Notes under the pieces: generated by a model | Databases searched by the model: none | What the model saw: only the letters and a program-made list of their open reading frames with translations | What the model was told of the DNA's origin: nothing | Origin: Amaranthus tricolor | Lineage: Eukaryota; Streptophyta; Magnoliopsida; Caryophyllales; Amaranthaceae | Length of the DNA: 64,000 nucleotides | NCBI RefSeq assembly: GCF_026212465.1 | Contig: NC_080053.1 | Location: 6,382,506-6,446,505, forward strand | Direction: 5' to 3' | Translations under genes and position numbers: made by a program | Shown: piece by piece, positions 21,600 through 34,429 of the stretch | Layout of the letters: every line of letters starts with the position of its first letter | How positions within the stretch are numbered: position 1 is the stretch's first letter

Positions 21600-22120
21600 C
21601 CGTAACTCTTTCGAAAATCTGGTCGAAACAAGTGTTTATTCACCTATTTTCCGGCACAAATACTAAAAAATATATTTGACATCGTTTTTACCCATCATAA
21701 CGGTAAATTTTTCAAAAAACGGGCGTCGAGATTATCCGGTCGAAACAAGTACTAATTCGTTTGTTTTCCGGTACATAGACTGAAAAAGATATTTAACGTC
21801 AATTTTATCCATCATAACGATATTTGTTTGAAATGAAGTTAAACATCATTTTCGGTTTACGTGTCGAGAAATAGACGAATAAGTACTTGTTTCGATCGAA
21901 TTTCCGAAAGAGTTACCCTTAAGGATATTCGCGACGTTCGTTTTTTTTTTGAAATTTCGTTATGATGGGTAAAAATGACATTTTTAAGGTCTACGTGTTG
22001 GAAAATAGGCGAATAAGTACTTGTTCGATCAGATTTTCGAAAGAGTTACCTTATGAGAATAATTGCGACGTCAAATGCAAAAATATCGTTATGATTGGCA
22101 AAAGCTATGTTAAAATGCTA
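21600..22120. repeat. Inverted array of about 130-bp modules
   Basis: Two direct modules on the left (ACTCTTTCGAAAATCTGGTC at 21606; the GGTCGAAACAAGTACTAATTC form at 21739) are followed by two inverted modules on the right (AATAAGTACTTGTTTCGATC at 21880; AATAAGTACTTGTTCGATCA at 22012). Each is linked by an ACCCATCATAACG or, inverted, CGTTATGATGGGTAAAAATG spacer. The whole can fold on itself, and no ORF uses it. It may be a foldback-type element or a short satellite with an inversion. Confidence 0.65.
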
Positions 22121-22361
22121 AAATACAAGGGTACCATTGGTAATTAGGAAAGTCAAATGCGATTAAGGATGGTCAACGAAAGTCAAAAGTGATTAGTGAT
22201 GTACAATTGTTATTTAGGCTGGTCAAAAGTCATTTGGGGTTTTCAACAATCACTTGGCCTGAATGACGTATACTTTGATATTTTAGTGACATTAATTCAA
22301 AAAAAAAAAACTTTAAAGTTGTAATTCGTAAAATCCTAAACTCAAAGGCTATTATTAATAA

Positions 22362-22803
22362 GTAAAAATTACTTAGAATAATCCAACCTTTTCATGATTT
22401 TCCTACAATAATCCCATCTATTAATTAACCATGAATAATCCTAACTTTATGAGGTGTTTGCATTGAGTAAACTCGGGTAAACTGATGACCTGCTATAGTA
22501 CGTAATTTACCAAAAAAGAAAACCGAAAATTAACGTAAAAATAGAGAAAAATTTTGAAAATTTATATAAAAGTTCTAAAAAGTAAAAAAGAATCAGAAAT
22601 TTTTTAAAATTATTTTTTAACAATTTTTTCGACATTTTATTTTAATTTATTTTTTTTAAAAAAATAAAACTTGCTATAGTTGGTTATCGGGTCAAGTTTA
22701 CTCTAGGCAAACACCTCTTAAAGTTGGGATTATTCATGATTAATCAATAAATAAAATTATTGTAAAATAATCACAAAAAGATTGTATTATGGATAATTTT
22801 TCC
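22362..22803. mobile_element. MULE-type MITE sharing termini with the 30.5-kb MULE
   Basis: About 120-bp terminal inverted repeats: the left begins GTAAAAATTACTTAGAATAA, the right (inverted) GGAAAAATTATCCATAATAC. Both continue through CAATAAT, ATTAACCATGAATAATCC and GAGGTGTTTGC. Flanks are TATTAATAA (22353-22361) and TACTAATAA (22804-22812), a 9-bp duplication with one mismatch. The terminal words AGAATAATCC, CTACAATAATCCCA and TTAACCATG are also the termini of the element at 30504-33102, so this is probably its deletion derivative. Confidence 0.75.
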
Positions 22804-22812
22804 TACTAATAA

Positions 22813-23167
22813 TTGGGCAAGACTTGCTGTTTTTCATGATAGTTTGTGATCTTTCAATCTTTATCTTCATATAATATACTCAACCAATGACTACTCAACA
22901 CCAAACCCAACTGCTGTTGCTGCATTTCTTCCACTCAATTTTCCCGTATAGACATAGTAGTATCTTATTCATATTCTCACATCACTACTCACTTGCCCTT
23001 TTCTTGTCACAATCAAAAAATCCACTCTCAATATTCTACAATAAACGTGCTCAAAATTCTATAGTAAAGGGTACTTGTATTGATTACTGCTGTTTCATCT
23101 TTCTGCATTTGATGAATTGATTTTAAATGAAATTGTGTGAATTTTATTGGGTTTTTTGATTTCCAAA
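22813..23167 (+). promoter_or_regulatory. Upstream region and 5' UTR of the DXS-like gene
   Basis: There is a TATA-like TTCATATAATATACTC near 22866 and a pyrimidine-rich leader before the ATG at 23168. A longer reading frame from 23147 would need a TTG start and is not preferred. No other feature is seen. Confidence 0.35.
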
Positions 23168-26100
23168 ATGGTTTCGGCTTATCTTGAATATCCAATTGGA
23201 ATAGCTTTTCAATCTCATGGGAATTGTAAAGGTTTTCACCAACAATTGGACCTCAGATGCTTCACTTATCATTCCAATTATGAGTTGCATAAAGTAAATG
23301 TCTATGCATCTCTATCTTCCGGCCTTACTTACAAGGTATAACCATTCCAGGTTTGAGATTCCATCTTTTCCTTGTCTGTATCTAGTTATGTTTATCATTG
23401 TATGAATTGGATAATATGAGCGAAAGCAATCCTATTATAATTACTTGCTAGGGTAAACATTTTTTTTTTTGAATCCAAGGTATGGCAAACCCCCCTATAC
23501 GGAATTGGGAAGGGGAATTGATCTTTCAGGGGTAAGTAAAGATGTTAACTTGGTGATTCTTTAGCATGAATGGTGTACACTTTGGTCCTTGAAGAGTTTG
23601 TTCTCAGCATTAATACTCTATGTATAGAATTAGAAGAAGTAAAGAAACTATTTTTTTTGAAAGAGTTGGGCAAACTGGTTTCTTCCTACAAACCTTTTTC
23701 TTCGGAGATGGGGGAAATTGTCTAATTCCCGTGGGAAATTAAATAATCCATTAAAATTTCTGTTAGTAGGGGATCATAGTGTGTAGAGAGTTTATGGAGA
23801 GTTTAGAGAAGTGTTAATGATTGATAATTTTAATCATAATATTACAATGTATTTATACTATAAAAGAAATACCTAAAATGTTACATAGAATAGAATAAAA
23901 GAGATACTAGTTATAAAGATTACATGTATGCATTTGCATAGGGCCTAGAGTTAGAAAGGGCCCTAAAATTAGAAATGCTAGTTAATAGAAGTACACACTT
24001 AGAAATTTGTAATTTATGAGTAGTTTTTTTATTATTTAAGAATTATATCATGCGTCTACATTTTTAATGCTAATTATAATATATAGGGCCCATTTTTGTT
24101 ATTTTTCCAAACACTCGTTTAAGTTCAGAATCAATCCTCCATAAAGAGAACCCGCTTCTTTCAGTTTGCCTAGGGCCTATACAATGCCAGGAACGACACT
24201 GATTAATCAAGACATATCTTGATTGATTTCTTGATATTATTTATCTCTATCATTCCCCCTCTAGATGGACGACCAAGAGGAGATGACCAATCTTGAAGAA
24301 TCATAAGTAGCAATGATGAACATGAGCACAATTGGAGGAGAATGTTTGTCATGTTATGGACTCTTATGGAGGGTGCAGTGGTACTGGTTGGTGGGTAGCG
24401 TTAAGGAGTTGCTACAAATGAGGCTGGAGTTGAAGGTTGAAGGTTACATTTGAGTGTTTAAAGGTTTGATTTGGAAAATAAAACAAAAAAGTTTATAACG
24501 AGAAATAAGTTTATTGATCTCGTGTGGTTATAAAATAAATCGAAATGATGCATTAAAATCATCATAATTTCTTCCTTATGAAAGAAAATAGTAAATTTTT
24601 TGTTTTGTTTTGTTTGTTTTGTTTATAAAATTGCCATAGGGATAAATGTTTTTGAGCTTACCGCGATCAACATATAGGCGGAGACAACTGAACAACCATT
24701 TGCATTGATGGAGGAAGCCTTTCTCTAACCATAACTAAGACCACATTTTTTGTTCTACGCCTTGAATGGCTTAGGTAATTGATTTTTCCACATTCAGGGA
24801 GTGCAACTTCTTGTCTTTTTGCTATAAAATAAGCTAACCGAATAACATTTCCCGGGAATTTCTACTTTTAAAATTTTTGTCAGCCATTGATCACTTAGTA
24901 TGATGTTTTTATGAGTGCTTGTATGATGTAATAGTTCTTTTTTAATTAGAATTTCTTCAATCTACATGTTTCTGACTACTGTATGCAGGCACATGCAGGA
25001 AGAACTCAAGCTCTCTCCAACAACGATGACTTTATTTGGGAAGAAATGCCTACACCTATACTTGATATGGTTGAGAACCCCATTAACATGAAAAATTTGT
25101 CACCTAAGGTTGAAAAATCATGGTACCTTTTTCTTTTCTATCTTTTTTGTTAGTATATTTAAGCCAGAATTATTGGACTAGTTGTTGTTAAGAATAAAGG
25201 TGCGAATTGCTTATTAAAGCTCTGGTGCAACAGGAGCTGAAACAATTATCTGATGAAATCCGTGGAGAGCTCTCTCTTATGGTTGCAAAAGGACAAAAAA
25301 TAGTAAAAGCTAGTCTAGCTGTGGTAGAATTAACTGTTGCAATCCATTATGTTTTTCATGCGCCAATGGACAAGATATTGTGGGATATTGGGGACCAAGT
25401 GAGATATCAAACTCTAATTATCTTTGACAGAATTTTATTGCTTGAGTTTTTGTGTTTGCTCCCTTTTGTTTTGGCTCCCTTCATTTCAAGATATTAGAGA
25501 TGTTGTATTGAGTTCAACATACTTCTTTATTAATACAATTTCCTTTTCTCTGCGAGAAGACGTATGCACATAAGTTACTCACTGGGAGGAGATTCCTTAT
25601 GAGTACACTGGGACAAAAGAATGGACTTTCTGGTTTCACAAGCCGTTCCGAGAGCGAGTTTGATTCTTTTGGTGCAGCTCATGGATGCAACAGTATATCT
25701 GCTGGGCTTGGTAGATCTAACATTTTTCTTCACTAATAATGCTTTACTTGGAAAGAATCATAAGTAGAATAACATGCTTCCAATGTGCATCTTTGTTTAA
25801 TTTTAGGTTTGGCAGTTGCAAGAGATATTAAGGGAAAGCGTGAGCGTGTAGTTTCTGTTATTAGCAATGAAACAACTACTGCTGGTCAAGTTTATGAGGC
25901 AATGAGTAATGCTGGTTACTTGGATTCAAACATGGTGGTAATTTTGAATGATACTCGTCACTCTTTGCATCCCAAGTCAGATGATCATTCCAGGACACCA
26001 ATTACAGCCCTTTCTAGCTCCTGGAGCAAGGTGCAGTCTAGCAAAACTTTCCGAGAACTCAGAGAAGTTGCTAAAGTAAGCATTCCTTGGTATTCGTTTC

Positions 26101-29100
26101 CAGAATCCGAGTGCATAATCTTTTTCAATACTTACCATTGTTTGTTCGGCCCTTCGGAAATGAAGTTCATTTGTTCCTTTTTAAATTGCGATTATTTTTT
26201 CTCCAGGGTCTTACTAAGAGAGTTGGAAAAGGATTGTACGAGTGGGCTGCCAAAGTTGACGAGTATGCTCGTGGTATGCTGGGTCCTACGGGATCAACTC
26301 TCTATGAAGAGTTAGGACTGTATTACATAGGTCCGGTAGATGGGCACAGTGTTGAAGATCTTATATGTGTGCTACAAGAGGTAGCTTCTCTGGATTCCAT
26401 GGGCCCTGTATTGATTCATGTTATGACAGATGAAAACATTGGGCATCCTAAGAAAACTAGTGAAACAGTGAGAAATCTTGATAAAGGTACTTCACTTTTT
26501 TATTCCGCAGTTACCTTTTGATATTCTCCAGAACGAGGTCAACTATGATCATGTGATTTATATTGTGTCAGCAATATTAATTTAGTATAATCTGCGTTTC
26601 TGTTAACCGGCTGTGCTATTTGTTAAAATGTCAATGCTGCTGTGTCCAGTTTCCGTATATCAGGTTTGGTTGAACTGATTTTGTCTATGCTGCTGTGTCC
26701 TGATTTTGTATTTCCCAGATTCAAGTGATGTTAATTCGGTGATAGCTAGAATTGGACCTCAAACTTACAACCACTACTTTATAGAGGCTTTATCAATGGA
26801 GGCAGAGATAGATAACGATATAGTGGCTGTTCATGCAGCAATGAAAATGGAACCTTCAATTGAGTTGTTTCAGGAGAAATTTTCAGATAGGTTTTTTGAT
26901 GTTGGAATGGCTGAGCAACATGCAGTTACATTTTCTGCTGGTTTAGCCTGCGGAGGATTGAAACCATTTTGCATAATTCCATCTGCCTTCTTACAGAGAG
27001 CTTTTGACCAGGTTCTGTTTCTCCGTCCCTGCTTTCCCTTACATTGTATGTCTCTGACTTATCTGTTCTTTCTTGATTACGACGTTCCAAAACTAAGGGT
27101 TGGTTTAGTGTTGACGAGGAGTAAGGAACTCTAATTTGAAGCGTGTAAATCATTTTCCCACAACTTGTTACTTTCCACTGTATAACTGTCTTCATAGTTC
27201 ATACAACGCATGATCCAAGATGAGTGCAGATTCTTCAGCTACACAAATAGTAAAGCCGAGGAAAACAGAAAAGATTGATGCTAATTTTCACTGCATAGGT
27301 CTATAGTATACTATTGGTCTATAGCTAATTAACTATTCTGAGTACCTAATGTATTTCATTGATCTCTTTCCTTCAACAAAACGGCACAGTTCTAAATAGT
27401 TATTGTATAATCATTAATGTGTTCATGGTATCTTCTGATTGCAGGTTGTTCATGATGTTGATAGACAGAAAGTTCCAGTGCGTTTTGCCATCACAAATGC
27501 AGGATTAGTAGGATCCAGTGGACCAGTGTGCTCTGGTTCATTTGACGTAACTTTCATGTCATGCTTGCCCAACATGATTGTCATGGCACCCTCTGATGAG
27601 TTTGAACTTGCTCGTATGGTTGCCACGGCAGCACAAATTGATGATCAACCAGTGTGTTTTCGGTTTCCTAGTGGTTCTAACATCGGTGTCGATAACCTCA
27701 TGTGCAGAACGCCTATAGAGGTAGTACTATTATCTATACTGTTTATGTTTGCTCAATTTTTAATCCAATGAGGACAATAATTATATAGAAAAATCTATAA
27801 AAAATGTAGCTTACATTTATTAATTGGTTAACTGTGATGATAAAAAAATGCTTCTGCTGTGCCTTGGTCTAACCTTTTATTGCTGATTACCTTCCTCCCA
27901 TGACAAATTTTTATAATTTTTCACGTTTGAGTTTTTTTTGTATATAATATACTTAATTCTTGGAAGGTCTATGCTTCATTTATTAGTTGTGATCTTCCTG
28001 TGGAACAGATTGGAAAGGGTAAAGTCCTTATTGAAGGCAAAGATGTTGCTTTACTAGGATACGGAACCATGGTTCAAAACTGCCGTATGGCTCAATCGCT
28101 CCTTTTAAAGCTTGGGATAGAAATCACCGTTGCTGATGCGAGGTTTTGTAAGCCCCTCGACATCAACCTTGTAAGAAATCTTTGTGAAAATCATGCCTTT
28201 CTGATTACTGTGGAGGAAGGATCAATCGGGGGATTTGGGTCCCATGTTTCCCAATTCATTGCACTTGATGGGAAGCTTGATGGCAGAGTTAAGGTAATTC
28301 TCTTAATAAACTTTGCACTTCTGAATTGGTGATGAAATCTGAGCTACATATGCTAAAGAAACTCCTTCCAACATTTGTTTCTCTGTTTGGTAACTTGCGT
28401 TGATGTGGTTAGATAGATCTTTTATCACTTTTTGCTTTCATTTCTTACAAATACTATAGATTTTAATTACTTGGCACTTGCATCTTATCCATTTTAGGGA
28501 AGTTCCTTATTAGTTGCTACAAAATTTCCATCACACCCAAGAGTAAATGTCCGTACATGTTTTTACCCTTGTAGTTATGGTTCAAGCGCTAAAGTACTAG
28601 AGTTGGGAGGATGTATAATATAAGCCCCTTGTCTCTTAATGTTTGTCCATGAGACAAAAATGACATTTAATAAACCCTAAACTAAATGAAAATCATGACT
28701 TTTGGAAGAATCAATCATGGATAAATTTGTGATTTTGTAAGCTAACTAAGGACATGCAGGTAAAATATAGTTTCTTAAAATGACAAATATTCTAATAAAG
28801 TTAAACAAATTGAAATTGCCCGTTATAGTAACGTGGACAAACTTTTAGAGACGGAGGGAATAGCTCTTTCCCAAAAATAACTTCCCCATTTGCCTTGAAC
28901 TATTTTACTATCTTTTGATATCAAGTGAAAGTCCGATCGAGATAAAAAAACTTGCTAAAAGGAACTGGGCAAGCTTTCAGGGACAATTTTCTTTGTAATA
29001 ATGTTTGTATAGCGCTCTGATTTTCCTCGAGTAGGGGCAGATGAAAGTGAAAGGCCTTCTCTATATTTAGATTTAGCACTACATCAGGCAACATTCATTA

Positions 29101-29551
29101 AGATTATGACAGATAGATTTACGAAATACTATGACAATTTTGAATGTCAATGTGCTAGATTAATGCGAAATACTCCTCGCTAAATGGTATGTATCGTCCA
29201 ACGACTGTAATTGAGATTGGTATTCGTTTCTGTACAGAGAACATATGTGATTCTTACCATCAATGCGCTATGAGTTGCTTTGGTTCCTTGTCTCTAAATC
29301 TACTTGCAAACATGTCGAATTTCTAAATGTTTTAAGTTTAAGCAGATGTAATGAATGCCGTTATTTTGGTGGTGATTGTGACTTTTTTGCGTGTGTTTCA
29401 GTGGAGACCAATGGTTTTGCCGGACACCTACATAGAACACGCATCTCCAACGGAGCAGTTTACTCGTGCAGGACTTACTAGTCAGCATATTGCTGCGACT
29501 GTACTATCTTTACTTGGTCGAACCCGGGAGGCCCTTCTTTTGATGTGCTGA
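23168..29551 (+). CDS. DXS3: Class-III DXS-like protein, plastid-targeted, probable pseudoenzyme
   Basis: Ten exons in phase give 718 residues: 23168-23335, 24989-25108, 25234-25398, 25560-25710, 25807-26075, 26207-26486, 26719-27011, 27445-27720, 28009-28293, 29402-29551. True DXS condenses pyruvate and glyceraldehyde-3-phosphate with thiamine diphosphate, opening the MEP isoprenoid pathway. The first 60 or so residues look like a transit peptide, then the full three-domain transketolase fold follows. The length and frame are intact, but key positions differ from E. coli DXS: His49 is Ile, His80 is Asp (IGDQTYAHK), the GDG Mg-ThDP motif with Asp152 is ISNETT, Tyr392 is Pro, Arg420 is Asn, Asp427 is Ser, His431 is Cys, and Arg478 is Ser. 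The general base Glu370 (MAEQH) and Arg398 remain. Plant class-III DXS proteins are known to be divergent, and this one should lack normal DXS chemistry. Confidence 0.9.
23761..24252 (-). mobile_element. 3' LTR plus polypurine tract of a decayed retroelement in DXS intron 1
   Basis: The plus strand reads TGTTAGTAGG...TCTCTATCA, so TG...CA ends, followed by TTCCCCCTCTAGATGG. Inverted, that is a polypurine tract GAGGGGGAA directly before TGATAGAG. This fits the 3' LTR of a minus-strand element whose body is lost. No partner LTR or TSD was found. Confidence 0.45.
28623..28860. mobile_element. Second Stowaway-type MITE, in the last DXS intron
   Basis: The left end AGCCCCTTGTCTCTTAATG and the inverted right end TTCCCTCCGTCTCTAAAAG are diverged terminal inverted repeats, both followed by TTTGTCCA and flanked by TA. 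The right half (GCCCGTTATAGTAACGTGG) matches the right half of the MITE at 20459-20824. Confidence 0.7.
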
Positions 29552-30503
<952 letters not shown>

Positions 30504-30805
30504 GAAAAAATTTTATCCAGAATAATCCGACTTTCTTCGATTTTTCTACAATAATCCCAACTATCAATTAACCATGTATAATCTCATGTATTGTATCATT
30601 TTATCTGGAGTGTTGTTGAATCATTTTTTACTTGTTGTTCCGATAAACTAGCCGTTGCTTTTTTCTCTCATTTAACCCAACATCATCATCTTCCTTTACT
30701 GCTTCTCTCCTTCATTAAAACACACACACCAAAATTCTCCATTAAAATCGAAAAGAATCAGAAATCATCTCTGTTTTCTTTATTTTTTTTCATCTGTCTC
30801 ATGCT

Positions 30806-31341
30806 ATGAAGAGCATTACCACATCTCATTCTTCAACATCAAGAAGGTCAATTGTAAGGGAAAGCCTTAAATGTGAATATGGTGTTCTAGCAAAATTGCA
30901 AACTGCTAGAAAAGGTTCTAGAGTTGGGCATCGATTTTATGGTTGTGGTCTTTGGCCTATAAGTTATGGTTTAATTTTTGTGCTTATGATTTATTTTAGT
31001 GAAGTAATTTAGTTTAGCTAATTTTGATTGTATTTTGTATATAGGGCTTAAATTGCAAATTTTTCAAGTGAGAGGATGATGTAATCAAGTCAGAAGCATT
31101 TGGATGAGCATATTGTTTGGAAGAACAAATTTCTATTTTACTTGAGAAAATTGACAAATTGAAGATGAAGAAACAAAAATTGAAGGAGAGTGAAGCTTTG
31201 TTGAAGATTGAACTTACTAAACAAATAAATGCAACAAAAGCTTTAGGATTTGTGTTTGTTGCATCATGGTTATTATTTATAATCTTCTTATTTATGTTAA
31301 CACGATTACTACAATGTAATGAAAATTCTACAACAATGTAA
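30806..31341 (+). pseudogene. GRF-type zinc-finger, coiled-coil, TM protein (MULE passenger)
   Basis: The first exon encodes CEYGVLAKLQTARKGSRVGH and RFYGCGLWP, the front of a GRF-type zinc finger. After an AG acceptor at 31043-31044 the second exon gives LNCKFFK, an acidic segment, then a Lys/Glu-rich coiled coil (LLEKIDKLKMKKQKLKESEA) and a C-terminal hydrophobic helix (ALGFVFVASWLLFIIFLFM). Two TGA codons in exon two fall where GRF proteins usually have Trp (FK-W-ED and FG-W-AY), so both are probably TGG-to-TGA changes. The first exon's donor is not clear. Small GRF/TM proteins are common in plant genomes. Here one sits between MULE ends, divergent from the transposase. Confidence 0.65.
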
Positions 31342-31763
31342 GACAATTAATGTAATGAAATTATATCCCATTTCCTAATATATTCCTTTACAAAATATTT
31401 GGTAAAATATCACTACCGTATATTCAATTACATTGACAAAATATCACTACTATACTTAAATGTTTGACAAAATATTAAGGTTTACAAAAGCATCACTTAA
31501 GTCATCAACAATACATTAATTATACATATGCTTCATTGTTTACAAAAGCTCTTAAGTGTTGTACTAACTATTAATCTCAATATTAATAAAGATTCTTCAT
31601 TGCTTGGTTGTTGATGCTTGTGTTGGGAGTACGTCTACATGAGTTTGGCTTCCCTTGCTTGGCCTTCCTCTTTTACGTTTGCACTGTTAAAAAGGAACAC
31701 AACAATTATTAGGTTGACTGAACTTTTATTTGATGTGTAATAATTTTTTGGCATCAAGTTTAA

Positions 31764-32593
31764 CTAACTTACCGTTTCAGCAGTTGTAACAGAACTACTT
31801 GGATTACCACCTTTGCTCCCTTGCCCTGTTTGGATCCTTCTTCCGCTTCTACCTAGTGCCCCAGGATGTGCAGTTAGCTGATGATGGGCTGGTTGACATG
31901 GTTGTGATTCTGGGTTTACTCTTCTTTCATTAACATCTTTTCTTGGTCTTTCTCTTTCTCTCTTCATTGGTGGTGGTGTATGGTCAACAACTTTACCCTT
32001 TTCTAGACAATTTTGTTTATTATGTGCAGTGGATTTACAAATGCCACAATTCATCTGCATGCCATGTCATGTGAGTTTCCCTGGTTTTAAGCTTAGAAAT
32101 AAACCATTGCCAAGATTCATTATTCTCACCTTCAACCACAGCCCATGCCAAGGGATACATTTGCTCATTTGTATCCCTTCCAACTGCACTTAGTAACATG
32201 CCACCCAAGAAGGTTTTTATAAAGCAACCATCAATACACAAAACCTTCTGACACCCTTTAACCCAACCTTCCTTTACACCTTCAAAACAAACAAACATTC
32301 TTTGAAATGTAGGTGAATTTGCGTTCCCATCAATGACAATTGTAAAATGGCTTTATGGGCTACTTTGATTCAATGCCTCTATGTAACTCATTAGCTTAGA
32401 TTAGTTTCTTCAACCTTTCCTCAAAATTCATTGTCTTAGGATCCAAGTAGTATAAGGTAAATGGAGACTTAAAACCAATGTCTTTCTCAACTATTCCCTT
32501 AAGTTCAAACCAAGATAACTTGTCAGGTTCTATGCTCATGGATTTACACATACCACCCACATACTCTAATTCAACCTTTGCTTTTTTAAACAC
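31764..32593 (-). pseudogene. MURA-type transposase, internally deleted
   Basis: Three minus-strand pieces occur in transposase order. At 32593-32396 is a MuDR N-terminal PB1-like region (FTLYYLDPKTM). At 32298-32035 is the start of the catalytic domain with the first acidic residue and its surroundings (VLCIDGCFIKTFLGG, LLSAVGRD, PLAWAVVEGEN). At 32060-31764 is a CCHC zinc knuckle (CGICKSTAHNKQNC) with a basic tail. The remaining DDE residues and the SWIM region are missing. Frameshifts separate the pieces. Confidence 0.8.
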
Positions 32594-33190
32594 CCTACCA
32601 AACCACCATTTTATTGTAAATGAATCACACAGACTAGCCTAGTATAGATCAAATCAAGAAAAAAATTTAGAATGCATAATTGGAAATGAAAAGGGGAAAT
32701 TCGAAACCCTAATTTAATTTTACAAAATTAAGAAAACTTACCATTGATGGCTAGATAATGAAGGTCGAAAATCAGCAAATTAATCTTCTTCACTGCTGCG
32801 TCGTCAAGATGATGAAAATTACCAAAGCTTGCTCCAATGAAGGTGTTGGAAAATCACTGGAATGGGAAGTAAAAAGAGTTGGGTCGTACTTTGCAATAAA
32901 TTAGATAAAATAACATTAAATCAATTTAAAAAAGAAAGCAAAAAAAAGGAAATTAACTTATATTTTATTTAACCGGTTGCAGGTCATCCAACAATACTCC
33001 GGGTAAAATGATACAATACATGGGATTATTCATGGTTAATTGATAGTTGAGATTATTGTACGAAAATCGAAGATAGGTTGGATTATTCTAGATAAGTTTT
33101 CCTATATAATTTCCAAATTTTCAATTTTAGTTAATGTTTAATAAAAAAATCTAACAGCTAAACCAAAATTGATTATAGGGGACAAAAATA

Positions 33191-34260
33191 ATGGCTTCCA
33201 GAGGAAAAACAACATTAACTTATCATTCTAAATCATGTGAGATTGGAAAATCATATTTTATGTCCATGTTTAGTGTGTCTCTTACAATAGGAGAGTACAT
33301 ACCAACAAGGCATGAATGGAAGATTACAATTTGGAAGACTACCATTATTGATTTGATTCCAGACATTACAACAACAGGACAACAATTTAATTTTGTGACT
33401 TCTGATGTAATCCAAAATAAGCATGACGATAACTAATATTCTGAAGAGTAAGTAGTTGATCTTATACAATTAATCACAAATTTTCAACAGATGTCGTAGG
33501 GGAAGTAGTTCACTTTAGAGATTACAATGAAAAAGCTGCGAAAAGGGCAATAAACATAGATCTCATGGATGTAAAGTAAGTTACTTTATGAGTTATTGAA
33601 AATAGAATTTTAAAGGAGAATTCAAGACCCACTGAATTGACAGAAGCTTCATCATTTACGGTAATAACCATTGAATCACAGTTCAAGGTTTATAAAAAGA
33701 TCAGATTTAGAGATCTTCCATATATCTCAACTGAAGGTGAATATGACACTATAAATGGTGGTATCCATCATGTACAAAGTGTTATACACAAGTCATTTCT
33801 AAAAAAGGAGTTTTAAGGTGTCGTAAATGCATGCAAAATGTGAAAATGGCTATGATAAGGTAAAAGTTACAATACTTATTCATACACTAATTTAATAGCA
33901 TTTTAATGACAATGTAATTTAGTAGACAGATATTTTAATTGTTAACATGTACAAGACCCATATTGAAGTGAAAGATGATTATGAAGATGAAGCTGTTCTT
34001 ATTTTATGGGATCAACAAGCAAAGAAAGAGATTGGTGCAACTGCTTAAGCTGTAAGAGATAATCAATTAAAGGTCCTATTTTTACCCATTTTTTAATTTG
34101 ACAATTGTATTGTTAAAAAAAAATACACCACTTAAGCTTTATTGGTGAATTCAGTCAAAATATGCAAAATGTTTTCCTTCAGATCTTGATGTCTTATTGG
34201 ATAAGAGATATGAATTCTTTAACATAAATTGCAAAAATTGAACGTATGGACTTAAAAGTC
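33191..34260 (+). pseudogene. RPA1-like (RPA70) relic, possibly Helitron-derived
   Basis: Fragments resemble the large subunit of replication protein A: an OB-fold-like stretch at 33495-33580 (DVVGEVVHFRDYNEKAAKRA, then INIDLMDVK), a later region leading to CRKCMQNV near 33815 that recalls the zinc-binding DBD-C, and at 33950-34045 YKTHIEVKDDYEDEAVLILW followed by KKEIGATA, like the end of DBD-C. Stops and frame changes are frequent, so it is dead. RPA1-like genes are carried by plant Helitrons, but I found no Helitron ends. A host retro- or segmental pseudogene is possible. Confidence 0.5.
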
Positions 34261-34429
34261 TAAGCTGTGACGAGAGCATAATGGAGGACTTTAATGATAA
34301 ACCAGAGGTTAATATCCATCTTTATTTGTACTAAATTTTTTATGTGCATTACATTTATGTTTTTTAATAGATTTAAGTTAACATGTATCCATCTTAAAAT
34401 TCAGGAAAACCTAAATGTTGGAGAATATG

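Larger units (their letters stand above)
30504..33102. mobile_element. MULE with exact 9-bp TSD and two divergent gene remnants
   Basis: Terminal inverted repeats of about 110 bp: the left starts GAAAAAATTTTATCCAGAAT, the right (inverted) GGAAAACTTATCTAGAATAA. Both run through CAATAAT, CAACTATCAATTAACCATG and TGTATTGTATCATTTTA. TATATAATT is duplicated exactly at 30495-30503 and 33103-33111. Inside, a plus-strand GRF-zinc-finger/coiled-coil/membrane gene remnant (30806-31341) and a minus-strand MURA transposase remnant (32593-31764) diverge from the ends. The transposase core is deleted, so the element is non-autonomous now. Confidence 0.88.

Noticed and set aside
23147..23167. Upstream start for the DXS-like protein
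   Set aside because: It would need a TTG start codon; the ATG at 23168 begins a normal transit-peptide sequence.
23168..29551. Calling the DXS-like locus a pseudogene
   Set aside because: All ten exons are in phase with consensus splice sites and normal length; the losses are restricted to active-site residues, which fits a kept pseudoenzyme.
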